Below are positions 1 through 10,163 of a stretch of 64,000 nucleotides of DNA, one piece after another. Within the stretch, counting starts at the first letter, position 1; each line of letters begins with the position of its first letter. A model generated the notes under the pieces. The model worked only from the letters and a program-made list of their open reading frames with translations. It was not told where the DNA came from and searched no databases. Source of the DNA: Aporrectodea caliginosa. Its lineage: Eukaryota; Annelida; Clitellata; Crassiclitellata; Lumbricidae. The position numbers and the translations under genes were made by a program. The stretch is from contig JACEVL010000966.1 in assembly GCA_020284085.1 (NCBI GenBank), forward strand, positions 1-64,000, written 5' to 3'.

Positions 1-87
1 GTAGCGTCTATTGTTTGCGCTTCACTCGGCGCTATAGACACTACTACTTTTCTCGTATATAGAAGCTGGATTGATGAAACTAAGTTT

Positions 88-312
88 TTGATTCCGATTC
101 TTAGTTTGCTAGTGGCAATGGAAAAACCAGAAATGTTGGTGAAGTTCATAAACGGACCCGTTGTTCATGATGTCCGTGTGAATAAGGGTCGGCATTTCGA
201 CCTCATTGACCTCAGTAGGGTCAGGGTCATGACAAAAAACCGGCCTCAACCCCAGTTTAGGTTGGTCAAAAATTTTAATGTCTTCAAAGCCGCACTTGAC
301 GTTGGTAAGTAA
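88..312 (+). other. Unrecognised 74-codon open frame ending at a strong splice-donor-like site
   Basis: The frame contains MEKPEMLVKFINGPVVHDV and ends soon after TTG|GTAAGTAAG at 302-310. I do not recognise the protein. The donor-like word is shared with the repeat copy at 53270, so it may belong to the element rather than to a host exon. Evidence for a real gene is weak. Confidence 0.15.
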
Positions 313-705
313 GCAGTCTACCTATGTCCATGATAACTACCATCAATCCAGCTTCCATTTCATCGAGAACATTTTTCCCAATCCACCTTCCATTTAATGA
401 AAAAATTACCAATTCTATTTAAGTAAACAAATATTTTTCATCAGTGAAACTTTTATTTAAGGAAAGACCTATTCTCATGGATCCAGCTTCTCTTACGGAA
501 ACAATTCTTTCATCAATCCAGCTTCTATTGAATCAAAAACTTTTCTAAGCTTCTATATACGGGAAAAATTATTTCAATCAATCCAGCTTCTATTTAAACA
601 CAGAAATGGTTTCATCAATCCCACTTCCATTTAAGGAAACAATTTTTTTTCATCAATCCAGCTCCCATTTTAAATTGACCATATGAAATAACTTAGCTAC
701 GGGAT
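285..705 (+). repeat. Degenerate ~45-60 bp tandem array, copy 1 of a dispersed element
   Basis: Recurring TCATCAATCCAGCTTCC followed by ATTTAAGGAAACAATT. The left part (GTCTTCAAAGCCGCACTTGACG then GGTAAGTAAGCAGTCTAC) matches 53250-53290. The right end (AAATAACTTAGCTACG) is a decayed version of the terminal inverted repeat of the 53-kb copy. Confidence 0.75.
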
Positions 706-1342
706 TACCGATACCCAGGCACGTAGCGAAACTCCAATTCAAGAGGAGGCAACTTCACAGACCATTGGCAAAATCCTGGTCATTGGGGTCATTGGTCAAT
801 AGAAGTTCCAGTGTATTAAAAAAGCAAGAGGAGGCAACTGCCTCCTCGTGCCTTAATGTAGCTACGCCTATATGCCGATACCTGTTCCTGGCGAAGAACT
901 TTCGGAGGCAGCGCTGGACGGTCGCAGCCTCTTCGATCGGTCGAACTCGACGAAATACCCGCGTAGCCTATTCTGCGTCGACGTATCCACAAAGGGCCTC
1001 ATGTAAAGGTCACGTAACCTATGAAACATGACCTCAGTTATCAAGCACAATAGTCGTAGCCAAAATTCACAAACAATAGAAAAAATGGCAAAAAATCTGC
1101 GAATCTGCGATCGTCAGATCCAGCCATAGGAAAACGGACAACGAAGATGACGTCATCAACAATGAGGTGGGCGGAAACGGAAATAACGTCATCGCTCGAA
1201 AAAGTTGAAAATCTCTTAAAAAATTATATAATTTATGTAACGCTATATATTTCGTGTGATAGTAATATATATAGTACTAATATTAACAATAATTATACAG
1301 GACAGGGGGTACCGTAGTAGGTAATGAAGAATATGTCCGGGA
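706..1342. other. Unassigned sequence
   Basis: No recognised coding, RNA or repeat structure apart from short AT-rich runs. Small open frames at 765-1050 on both strands look random. Confidence 0.3.
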
Positions 1343-2044
1343 TTATTTTAAGATATTTCTAAAAAGGTCATGGTCGGCTTTTTTACAGAGTTCCTCGAAA
1401 GTGGGGAAAGATTTTGGTAGGAAGCCAAAGCGTACCAGCTTGCGGACCACAGCACTTAGAGAGTCACGTTCCTGTTTGCTAGCAAAGCCCCACCACACTT
1501 GGGAACAATAAAGCATTCGGTTGACAGTGGTGGACCGGACCACATCATATAACCTGACTCCCAAGAGCCCATGCGAGATTAAAATACGATGGGCGTGGAG
1601 AGATTGCTTGGCCCGTACACAAATCTTTTGGATATGGGAGGAAAAATCGAGCTTTGCGGAAATCTCGATACCCAATATATTCAGGGATGTGACCCTTTTT
1701 ATGCCACGTATAATTGGAGGACCTTGTTCAAGAATCACATTTGGTCTGGTCAAGATAATTTCGTTAGATTTAGAATGGTTTAGGTGGAGATTACATTTGC
1801 GAGCCCAGGCACTAATGTGATCTAATTCTGCATCCGTGGTGGAAATATTTGAAGCCAAGATCAAAAGATAGCAATCATCAGCATACTTGAAGATATAATT
1901 GAAGCTGTGGAGAGGTTTAAGACCAGAGATGGCCACTAAGAAGTTTGCTGGGCCCATGCGAGAACCCTGTATTATACTAGCATTGATGTGAGCCAAGGAA
2001 GAGATCACGCCGCGGAACTTGGTACAATGACTACGATTGCTCAA
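1343..2044 (-). pseudogene. LINE reverse transcriptase, 5'-truncated fragment
   Basis: An open stretch of 233 codons with non-LTR reverse transcriptase motifs: IIQGSRMGPANF (finger/palm), the catalytic FKYADD, NLHLNHSKS and LNILGIEI, then the thumb region ending ADHDLFRNILK. The upstream palm and endonuclease are missing and no partner ORF lies beyond 2044, so this is a dead-on-arrival insertion. The clade looks jockey/CR1-like; a finer assignment is not possible by eye. Confidence 0.85.
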
Positions 2045-2564
2045 GAGGGAGAGAATCCTAAACTAAAGTTAGGTAATTAAGCTGGTTATGCGCTATAGGC
2101 CTATTATGCGCTATAGGCCTATATTAGGCTATATAGGCCCATATTACGATCACTGAAAAGTTGGCATATGTGGGCCTATATATAGGCCCACATATTTGTG
2201 TGTGTTTATATAATTATAGCCTATGCAACAATGTCATTAGGGAAGGTCCTATTGCCGATTAATCGGATCAGAATCGGAATCGTCGAAAAAAACAGGCCAA
2301 TTACTACTAGTCGGTATCGGAAAAACAACGATAGGCTCTTACCTATAGTCATTATGTAGGCTATATTTAGGGTGTGACATTCTTCATATTGTACTTTGTA
2401 AGAATAATTCCCGTCAAAGAGTGAACAGACAGTCGATTCGTTTCCTTTGTCCATTGAGCGTTGACTCACTACCAGAGTACGAGCAGGGATTCCGGGATCC
2501 GAGATTATATTCCATATTAGACACCTTTAAACGATTCAATCCCAGCTTAGTACTGCTAGATAGT
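2045..2564. repeat. AT-rich sequence with GGCCTATATAGG-type repeats and a degenerate TIR-like stretch
   Basis: Short palindromic repeats around TATAGGCCTAT occur at 2090-2215. The stretch 2255-2330 is rich in GAATCGG/ATTAATCGG, a pattern resembling hAT-derived MITEs, but no termini were found. Confidence 0.3.
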
Positions 2565-2770
2565 CAACTCGGCCACTGCTCGTAGTCGTAGCCTACTCTG
2601 GCAGGGCCAGTTCCAAGCCTGAATGAAGGAGGGGCGACGCTAATGATATCTTTGTTATCACACGTGTCGTTAACCTAAACCTACTACTGCTGCTGCTGCT
2701 GCTGCTCCTACTGCTGCTGCTGCTGCTGCTGCTGCTACTACTACTACTACTACTACTAATATCACCACCG
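2565..2770 (+). repeat. Interspersed family B (LINE/SINE 3' end) with CTG/CTA tail
   Basis: Contains the family core GGCGACGCTAATGAT, TTTGTTATCACA and a GTCGTTAA..AAACTACT tail ending in (CTG)n and (CTA)n. Other copies: 3745-3850, 30948-31065 and 32160-32290 on the same strand, and 28525-28625 reversed. A shared 3' core with a trinucleotide tail suggests a retroposon 3' end. Confidence 0.7.
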
Positions 2771-2854
2771 CCGCCACCACCAATCACCACCACCACCACC
2801 ACTACTACAGATAGTCGCCGATCGTGTTTATTGGCCAGATAAGAAAATCTCTAT

Positions 2855-3130
2855 AATTCATTAATTCATTCATATCGAACATTTGTATAGCGCCCCTTCA
2901 AGGAAACTACTCAGAGGCGCTCCCGACTCCAAGCACGGCCAAAAAGAACGTTTTAAGGTGAGAGAAGAACGTGGGAGAGAAGGTCCTAGGAACAAGGCGG
3001 AGCTCCAGAGGGAGGCCATTCCAGGTAATGGCTCTGTTCATAATTAAATGTAGGCCATATATTGTAAGGTAAGTAAAGCCGACACCCACAAGATGTCCAA
3101 CTACAGTAACTGCTATATAGAAATCCATGC
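2855..3130 (-). pseudogene. CR1/L2-like LINE 3' terminal fragment (family A)
   Basis: The minus strand encodes ITWNGLPLELRLVPRTFSP and on to a stop, the typical last residues of a CR1/L2 ORF2. A 3' UTR ending CCTTGAAGGGGCGCTATA follows, then an (ATGAATTA)-like tail at 2855-2872. Confidence 0.75.
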
Positions 3131-3744
3131 CGTTAGTACATAAAATCCATTGCTTCAGTTAGACACCTTTAAAACAATTCATCCCCAAGCTATACATATT
3201 CGCCAATCACGTTGAAGCCATTTTAACTTTAAGTGACAGAGCATCAAACACCACAAGTATTCCCAAAAATTTCCAGTAAGGGATGCAAAAGTCAAAAGGT
3301 CAATCCTTTTGGATTGACTTTTTCTGGATAATATTTGGCAGTAGTAACAATGCAAAAACCAAATACATTTAGGAGAGTATGAATCACAAGTGAACAAACC
3401 AAAAATAACTGACCTGACACCAACAAGCAGTGCTGGGCAAAAGTTAACTAAAAGTATAAAACTTTTAGCTAAACTTAAATTTTTAGTTAAGGATGAAGTT
3501 TAACCGGTGAAAAATAGTTTAGTTAAAACCAAAGTTTAACTACTATTATTTAGTTATTAAATGAAAAGTTTAACCAAAAAATCAGCAACTACGCAACTAT
3601 CTTCTGCAGTGGTTGACTGGTTGTTAATTTTGTTATGAGTAACTGGTTTTATTACTCAAAGTAATTGCATTGCTGCAAGAAGATTTTGCTATTAAAGCAC
3701 CAACTACTGCTATAATAATCCATGCTGTTAACACATGAAATCCG
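3131..3744. other. Non-coding; possible hAT-like terminus at 3432
   Basis: CAGTGCTGGGCAAAAGTTAAC at 3432 followed by repeated AGTTTAACTA resembles a hAT MITE end. A matching right terminus and target duplication were not found. Confidence 0.3.
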
Positions 3745-3850
3745 CCACTGTTTGTACTCTGACAGTGCCAGTCCCAAGCCTGGATAAGGGAGGCGGGCGT
3801 CGCTAATGATCTTTGTTATCACAGTGTCGTTAAACTGAAACTACTGACAT
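3745..3850 (+). repeat. Interspersed family B copy
   Basis: Matches the core GCCAGTCCCAAGCCTGGAT, GCTAATGATCTTTGTTATCA and GTGTCGTTAAACTGAAACTA. Confidence 0.65.
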
Positions 3851-4089
3851 GAAATCCATTGCTTCGGTTAGACACCTTTTAAACATTCATTCCCAGCTAT
3901 AGATATGTCGCCAACTACGTTTAATCATCAGATTTTCACGGACTTTTATCCTTATATGCAAGGTTAAGTCGACGTAAACGGAACAGACTCAAGATGTCGC
4001 TAGACACCAAGTAATGCCATATAAAATCCATGCTGTTTCCAGGTGGTGCCAGTCCGGTCTAGACAAAGGAGGAGGGCGCCGCTATTCAT

Positions 4090-4972
4090 CAAACCAACTT
4101 TACGCAGACGACACCCAGGCTTACGTTCACTGTCCCGCGGCAAAAGCGGCCACTGCTGCCCAATCCATGCAGCTTGCTATAGACTCCCTTGGTGGCTGGA
4201 TGTCGTCGAATCGACTCCGGCTAAACCCTTCCAAAACGCAATTTATCTGGCTTGGCACCAGACAGCAGCTGGCAAAACTTGACCTGTGTGCCCTCTCAAC
4301 CCAGTTTCCCCTCTTCACTTTCTGCACTTCTGTTCGGGATCTTGGAGTGATACTTGACCAAGAACTCACTTTCACTCAACATGTTAACTCTGTCTCTCGT
4401 AGCTGCTTTTACCAGCTGCGCCAACTGCGAGTAATATCTCGCACTCTTACCCCCAGCGCTGCAGCTACTCTAGTTCACGCCTTCGTTGCCAGTCGCCTTG
4501 ACTATTGTTCCTCTCTATATGTTGGCCTTCCTCAGAATCGGATAGGGCGCTTGGAGCGAGTTTTGCGCGCGGCTGCTCGACTGATTGGTGGCATTCTTAA
4601 GTCGGGTCATGTATCCGACTATATGCGGGATGTCCTGCACTGGCTGCCACTACCACAACGCATCTCATTTAGGGTCTCTGCCTTCGTTTGGCGTAGCCTC
4701 GTTGGCACCGCACCTGCTTATCTGCAGGAGCTATGTCGCTCTATCTCTGCCAATATTGGCCGCCGACCCCTTCGCTCTGCAGTCCGCGGTGACCTGAGTG
4801 CCCATTTGCACGCACTTCTACAATGCACCATCGGGCCTTCTCGGTTGTGGGACCGAGTATCTGGAATGGGCTTCCTCTTGAGCTCCGTCTCTTACCTAGG
4901 AACTATTCACCTGCATTTTATACCTCTCTGAAAACTTCTTTTCAGCCGTGGTTGGGCCGGGAGCGCCTCTGA
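4090..4972 (+). pseudogene. CR1/L2-like LINE ORF2 fragment, frameshifted near its end
   Basis: The fragment starts within the catalytic motif LYADDTQAY and runs through LNPSKTQFIWLG, DLGVILDQELTF, SRLDYCSSLYVGLP, AARLIGG and LHWLPLPQRISFRV, a hallmark order of CR1/L2 reverse transcriptases. Near 4850 the frame shifts; the other frame supplies WNGLPLELRLLPRNYSP and stops with TGA at 4970-4972. The 5' part of the element is missing. A MITE interrupts its 3' UTR at 4988. Confidence 0.88.
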
Positions 4973-4987
4973 GTAGATATCTTGAAG

Positions 4988-5189
4988 CAGTGCATATTTT
5001 AACGGGTTTGGACTACTGGGACAAAGTCTGCTATTCTACTTTCAATGTTATTGGAAACTATCATTGACAGTAGAGTATTACATGGGAGAAACCACCAAAA
5101 CTACTGGGACAAATTCTAAAACTACTGGGGCAAATCCTAAAACTACTGGGACATTTGTCCCAGTAGTTATACAGTTAAAATATGGACTG
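4988..5189. mobile_element. 202-bp hAT-like MITE in a LINE 3' UTR
   Basis: Terminal inverted repeats CAGTGCATATTTTAAC and GTTAAAATATGGACTG. An exact 8-bp target duplication TCTTGAAG lies at 4980-4987 and 5190-5197. Inside are repeated ACTACTGGGAC words. A second copy lies at 11333-11538. Confidence 0.88.
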
Positions 5190-5232
5190 TCTTGAAGGGG
5201 CGCTATATTAAGTTTCATTGATTGATTGATCT
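5190..5232 (+). repeat. LINE family A 3' tail
   Basis: TTGAAGGGGCGCTATATTAAG followed by (ATTG)n. It continues the LINE 3' UTR after the MITE. Confidence 0.7.
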
Positions 5233-5840
5233 TCGTTAAGACATAGCGTCATCAAACAGAAAATACTTCACTATCTGTACTGAGAACAAATAGTTTATTA
5301 ATATTATAACACTAATCAATTTCGGTGGTTGCGCTTCTTAGTTTTTTGAATATTTACATATATTATGATCGTAAGTGAATTTTCATGCAGAGTGAGATTT
5401 GCTGAAGGATGGGTTTGGAAAGTTAAAGTAGTCATATATCATGGATCCTCCAAGATCATAATCATTAAATAAGAATTGCTCATTAATCATTAAATAAGAA
5501 TTGCTCAATTACAAGCATCTATCAAACATTCAACGCAGCAAAGCCATCGTTATAGGCCTAATGTTTTCTATAAACTTCACCTCCTTTATGGTACTCATTG
5601 TCATCCTAATTTTGGAAATTTCTCAAGCACTAGTTTCATTTTCATGAGTTCGAATCGAATACAAAGCCATAGATGGTTATGCATAAAGGGCTAAAGGCTA
5701 AGCGCCAGCAGCTTATTCACTAGAGCTGTGTCAAGTCCGAGGGGTTGTAAAAAGACACCATGTGAAGAACCAAATCTGGTTTCCAAAAGACCACCAGGCC
5801 AGTCACTTTGATAACCATGCACAGATACATGTATATATGT
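5233..5840. other. No feature recognised
   Basis: AT-rich, with a short duplication of TCATTAAATAAGAATTGCTCA near 5461-5505. No coding sequence seen. Confidence 0.3.
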
Positions 5841-5844
5841 ATGA

Positions 5845-6065
5845 GCACTTGTTATAGCGCCCCTTCAAGATTTCTACTCAGAGCGCTCCCGACTACAGTG
5901 TGGACACTGAATCAGAGTTTCACGCGAAGCGCATGAGCAATTGCAGTGAAGGACTTGCCCAGGGTCCCTACGCGGCGGCTTGAGGTGGATTTGAACCTGC
6001 AACCCTCTGGCTGCAAGGCACCAAACATACCCCTACACCACCACGCCCAACGTATGTATGCATGA
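5845..6065 (-). repeat. tRNA-derived SINE (family E) with LINE-like tail
   Basis: Read on the minus strand: a tRNA-like head (ACCACGCC side), the B-box-like GGTTCAAATCCACC, the body GGGCAAGTCCTTCACTGC..CGTGAAACTCTGATTCAGTG, and a tail TCTTGAAGGGGCGCTATAAC. Flanking (ATGT)n may be its microsatellite tail. A fuller copy lies at 61895-62180. Confidence 0.65.
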
Positions 6066-6532
6066 ATGTAAATGCATACGTATGTATAAATGCGTATTTG
6101 TATGGCTGTAAGTCCGCATGTATGTATCTCTCTTTGTATACTGTCTGTATGAACAAACTCGACATAGTGCCATCAGAGTATCTCTCAAAACAACTGAACC
6201 ATGATTATCAACAAATAACTCATTTCAGAATATTTTAAGTAGATATATCACACAAATAACTTTGCAACAGCAAATTTCAAAAGAAACACAGCCATTATTC
6301 AGATTAAAAGTCAGAAACTGCATCACTGCCGACTAGATCTTGACGGTCCTGCTCTAAAGCTATTCAAACTAACCCTTTCAATATTATTACTAATTATTAT
6401 TAATTAATTACTATAGTCAATTCAATATTTCCCTTGTTGTTTCGACCCAACTATCCCATGATCCCTTGCTGTTTCAAAGACCCAACCATCCCAAGATCCC
6501 TTGCTGTTTAACAGAATTGTGTTAGCTTAGAT

Positions 6533-6906
6533 CAGGGATGGCGAACCTTTTAAGGTGCGTGCCAAAATTCTGCTAAAACATTTTTTAAAATACGGTTGCA
6601 TGCCCTTGGAACTTTGCAGTATATAATTGTTTTTCTCAAGTACGTTTTAATTGACAAAGCATGAAAAAATTAATTAAAAGACATTATTTCCAAGATGTTT
6701 TCAGAATGATGTCACAATAAAGTTCTTCATGAAAGAAAATGTGTATTCCTACAGTGATTTTGTATTTCTAAGTCTGATATTTTGGGGGACACTCCAAATT
6801 CCGCGTGACCAAAAAATGTGAGCGGGTGCCACTGGATTGAGTACGCTATCGATACGCGGTCGACCTCGGGACTTTGGGCACACGTTATATAGGTTCACCA
6901 TCCCTG
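6533..6906. mobile_element. 374-bp hAT-like MITE in the TUFM 3' UTR
   Basis: Ends CAGGGATGGCGAACCT and AGGTTCACCATCCCTG form near-perfect inverted repeats. A perfect 8-bp target duplication GCTTAGAT lies at 6525-6532 and 6907-6914. The right copy begins 7 bp past the TUFM stop codon. No transposase is encoded. Confidence 0.92.
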
Positions 6907-6921
6907 GCTTAGATTGTTAGC

Positions 6922-7955
6922 CTACTTCTTCTCGGTTGCAGCCTTGGTGGCCTTGGCCGTCCTTCGTCGTCGCATGACAACCGAAGCGTTACCCTCAATC
7001 ATCTGTGGCTTCGGAATCTCGTAGTTGAATCCCTTGATGTTGATTCCAGCCGGTGGAAGAATCTCCGTCACGACGCCCGATAACGACGTCAGCTGATTCT
7101 CCCGAATAAGGAACTTGTCACCCTCTCGAAGGACCATCGGAGTTCGAAGCATAATACTTGCCTCGACAACATCGCCCGGCATTGCCATCGCCTGACCCTC
7201 TGGCAATCGCAGACAACACGCCATGTTCCAAGTGTCTACAAACATCATGTTGATGTAGTTCGTGGTGACCGGCTTCGACCGGCCGCCCTCGGACCGTTTC
7301 AGAACGTACAGACGCGCTCGAAAATGTTCCACCTGTTTCAGCTTACCTGGAACGCTGAGGAACATTCCCCTCTGCACAAGTTCCTTCTTCACCCCTCGCA
7401 GCAACACCCCAATGTTTTCGCCAGCTGCCGCCTGCGGTACAGAGTTCTTGAACACCTGGACGTCTGTAGCTACCGTCTTGATCAGATTCCCATGACCTAT
7501 GACCTCAGCATCGTCGCCCTTCTTTATGGTTCCCCGCTGCAGAGTCCCGATCACCACGGTGCCCCGTCCAGGCACCGTGAATGCGTTCTCGATCGGCAGA
7601 ACAAACGCTCCGTCGGTTTCACGCGTCGGAAGAGGGACGTGCTGGTCGACCGCCTCCATCAGTTTCACGATCGAATTCTCCCCAATCTCTGGGTTTTTCC
7701 CGTCGAGCGCACAGAGGGCGGAGCCTACGATGATTGGCGTTGAGTTTTCGTCGAATCCGTAGTCGTGTAGCAGTTCCATGACCTCGAGTTCGACGAGTTC
7801 CAAGGTGTCCTTGTCGACGAGATCGGCTTTGTTTATGTATACGACGACGTGCTTCAAACCGATGCGCTTGGCGAGCAACAGGTGTTCACGTGTCTGAGGC
7901 ATCGTACCATCAGTTGCTGCAACGACTAGGATGGCACCATCCATCTGCGAGGTTC
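6922..7955 (-). CDS. TUFM: TUFM coding exon 2 (terminal)
   Basis: The acceptor is TGCTAG|GAACCTCG. The joined codon G|GA gives Gly156, restoring the family consensus [11 protein letters not shown]. This exon carries the G4 and G5 motifs and all of domains 2 and 3, and stops with TAG at 6924-6922. One exon of 344 codons is long for this gene, which in vertebrates is split many times. Confidence 0.92.
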
Positions 7956-10158
7956 CTAGCACATAAAACACCACCATGTGAGGTAAGAAAGAGATGCGGT
8001 CCCTTAAGCAAACTCTCAAGGGTAGCCACAGAAATTATATTGTTGTTGATGCCTTATGCCGGCGATGGTCAACCCGCGGGCCACATACGGCCTGCAGGCT
8101 GCTTTTTGGAGGCCCGCACGACCCCTCTGTAAATATTTTTTGTCTTAGTTTACGTCTACTTAGCCCTATGCTGCAGGGCCTACTATTACAATACTGCATG
8201 ATAATGATGTCTAAAACACTAAAAATTTAGTTTTGTAGGTTTAAGTAAGTAAGTATATTCTTTATTAAAACCAATTGCATATCCGCACTCTGGTGTACAT
8301 ACATCTTAACAACAATCAACAGTTAATGTCAATATGAGTACAACATTCTAACAAAATAAACGTCTTTTGTAAATTATCTGCAAGATACACACAACTGCGA
8401 TCGCGGTTTATATTGTTGGGGCTTTTTTGGTGGAAGTAAACTATGTAGTAGTGACCTAATTGTAGTTGAACTTGTTTTTATACTTCTTTTAAAAATATGA
8501 AATCAACATTTGTATATTTTCGAGGCTGTGAGGACAAACACTTGTGGCCCGCAGCGTGCTTATAAACTATTATAGTGGCCCGTAAGTAAAAACAGGTTGG
8601 CCACCCCTGCCTTATGCATTAGATACCGGCACGAAGTTACACATGCCTCACCAAATTGCACAAGCAGTTTATCTAAGGCTGTTCTGTAAAGTCCAGTAAT
8701 TTTACTTGAGAACTCAACAGCTTCTGATACAGCACAACACAAAATTTATATCTCCAAAGAACTGGAGCATGAACTAAGCTTGAAAAGATTCTGGTAAACT
8801 GGTCACAAAATGGTTCTTAATACACATTGCATATATGCAAGCATTATTCTCATGCACCACAGTTTGTATGCATGTATGTAGGAAAGTATTAAAAAGTTTT
8901 ATATAGCGCCTTTGTGAGTTTCTCGCTCTCCATGACGTCACTACTGACTGACACCAAGCAACCTAGTAAGTAAGAATATTCTTTAATGAGAAGTACTAGC
9001 AGAACACTGTATATGTATGACAAGCTTAATGCATTCAAACAAACAAACAAAATTTATATATACAAAACAACAACTGAATAAGAGAAGTTATTGTATATCA
9101 AGGGGAACATTAGGTGAGGTTAGTCGTAGGGGAAAAACTGTTGAGATTAAATAGCCAGATCCTACCCCACTGGCCATATCTGACCACTGAACCTAGGGTT
9201 GCCACCTTTTCGAACTAGGAAGTCGGGACGCAACTTTCTCGTAATCATCGACGTCGATGCTCACGAGTTACAATCATGCAATTTTTCCGGATGACCCCTT
9301 TTTTTGCTTTTACAGCTGATTTAAAAGGCAAAACTGCTCGAAAACTGCTCGAAAGTAAGTAAACTCGTTGTAAAGATATCATCTCCGTCACTAATCGAAG
9401 AACAATTAGCAGTAGTTAATACGGGTATTGTGTTTTAAGTCACAACGTTTTCTTAGTTTTGGTCACACATCTGAAAGTCGGGACATTTCGCTGTCCCGAC
9501 TAGGTCAAGTCGGGACATGGGACATTTGCCTCGAAATCGGGACTGTCCCGACAAAGTCGGGACGGGTGGCAACCCTAACTGAACCAGACACAGAGGTTAA
9601 AGACCCAGAGACCTGTTTGTTTATATAGCATCCTGGCCGTTTCAGCAGAATGTTGACCTATTTGCTGGTTCATTATGGCTCGGCTAATTTACCTGTGATC
9701 ATGTTTTTAATGTAGTCTATGTGACCGGGGCAGTCGGTGTGGGCGTAGTGTCGGTTGGGTGTTGAGTATTCGACGTGCGAGGCGTTGATGGTGATGCCCC
9801 TCGCTTTTTCCTCGGGGGCTTTATCGATCTGGTCGTAGTGGATGAATTTCGACAGTCCATTTCTCTCGAGAACCTTCGTTATGGCCGACGTCAGCGTCGT
9901 CTTTCCGTGGTCAATGTGACCTATCGTGCCAACGTTGCAGTGAGGCTTGCGTTCAACCGGGGTCTTCTTATTATCGCCCGGCGGCTTCGTCGCCGATGAC
10001 ATACAACGGACGATGTGCCCCACTGTCCATTTTTGACCACGGAACCCGACACGGGGGTTAAACACCCAAGAGGCATGCCCCGTTGTTGCTGGTAAAAGGT
10101 TTTTTCCAAGTACAACGCGACCGCAACAACGATAAAACAAACCGCTGGCCGCCGCCAT
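6922..10158 (-). CDS. TUFM: Mitochondrial elongation factor Tu, two coding exons (9693-10158, 6922-7955)
   Basis: This GTPase carries aminoacyl-tRNA to the mitochondrial ribosome A site. The joined exons (466 + 1034 bp) give 499 aa. Residues 1-55 are basic and poor in acids, as in a mitochondrial presequence. GTPase motifs are all visible: G1 GHIDHGKT at about 80-87, G2 RGITI at 120-124, G3 DCPGH at 142-146, G4 NKAD at 197-200, and the G5 region GSALCAL near 233. The domain 2/3 core (PGRGTVV, RGV, EGGR) follows. The start is the ATG at 10158, in the strong context ACAAGATGG; an in-frame alternative start at 10212 would add 18 residues and is less likely. The C-terminus ends in an unusual basic tail ([17 protein letters not shown]). 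The intron interrupts Gly156. Wording such as [15 protein letters not shown] may point to the divergent second mtEF-Tu lineage of invertebrates; that is an inference from memory. Confidence 0.93.
8060..8609. mobile_element. 550-bp hAT-like MITE in the TUFM intron
   Basis: Termini CGGCGATGGTCAACC and GGTTGGCCACCCCTG are imperfect inverted repeats. A perfect 8-bp target duplication CCTTATGC lies at 8052-8059 and 8610-8617. The interior GGCCCGC/GCGGGCC words repeat at both ends. Confidence 0.88.
8895..8955 (-). repeat. LINE family A 3' end fragment
   Basis: TTTTATATAGCGCCTTTGTG followed by a degraded body, within the TUFM intron. Confidence 0.5.
9194..9577. mobile_element. 384-bp hAT-like MITE in the TUFM intron
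   Basis: Perfect 13-bp inverted ends TAGGGTTGCCACC and GGTGGCAACCCTA. A perfect 8-bp target duplication ACTGAACC lies at 9186-9193 and 9578-9585. The right half repeats AGTCGGGAC several times. Confidence 0.92.
9693..10158 (-). CDS. TUFM: TUFM coding exon 1
   Basis: Encodes the presequence and the G1-G3 motifs, residues 1-155 plus the first base of Gly156. The donor reads ACAG|GTAAAT on the minus strand. The reading frame is open throughout. Confidence 0.92.
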
Positions 10159-10163
10159 CTTGT
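10150..10163 (-). promoter_or_regulatory. YY1-like AAGATGGCGGC motif over the TUFM start codon
   Basis: The minus strand reads CAAGATGGCGGC across the ATG. This is the consensus of YY1 and is common at the translation start of nuclear genes for mitochondrial and ribosomal proteins. A regulatory role is inferred; the same bases also encode Met-Ala-Ala. Confidence 0.4.

Noticed and set aside
7262..7762. Plus-strand open frames opposite TUFM exon 2
   Set aside because: Shadow frames of a conserved minus-strand coding exon.
8560..8742. Possible extra TUFM exon
   Set aside because: It lies partly inside a MITE and would break the conserved MITG-TSQMDG junction.
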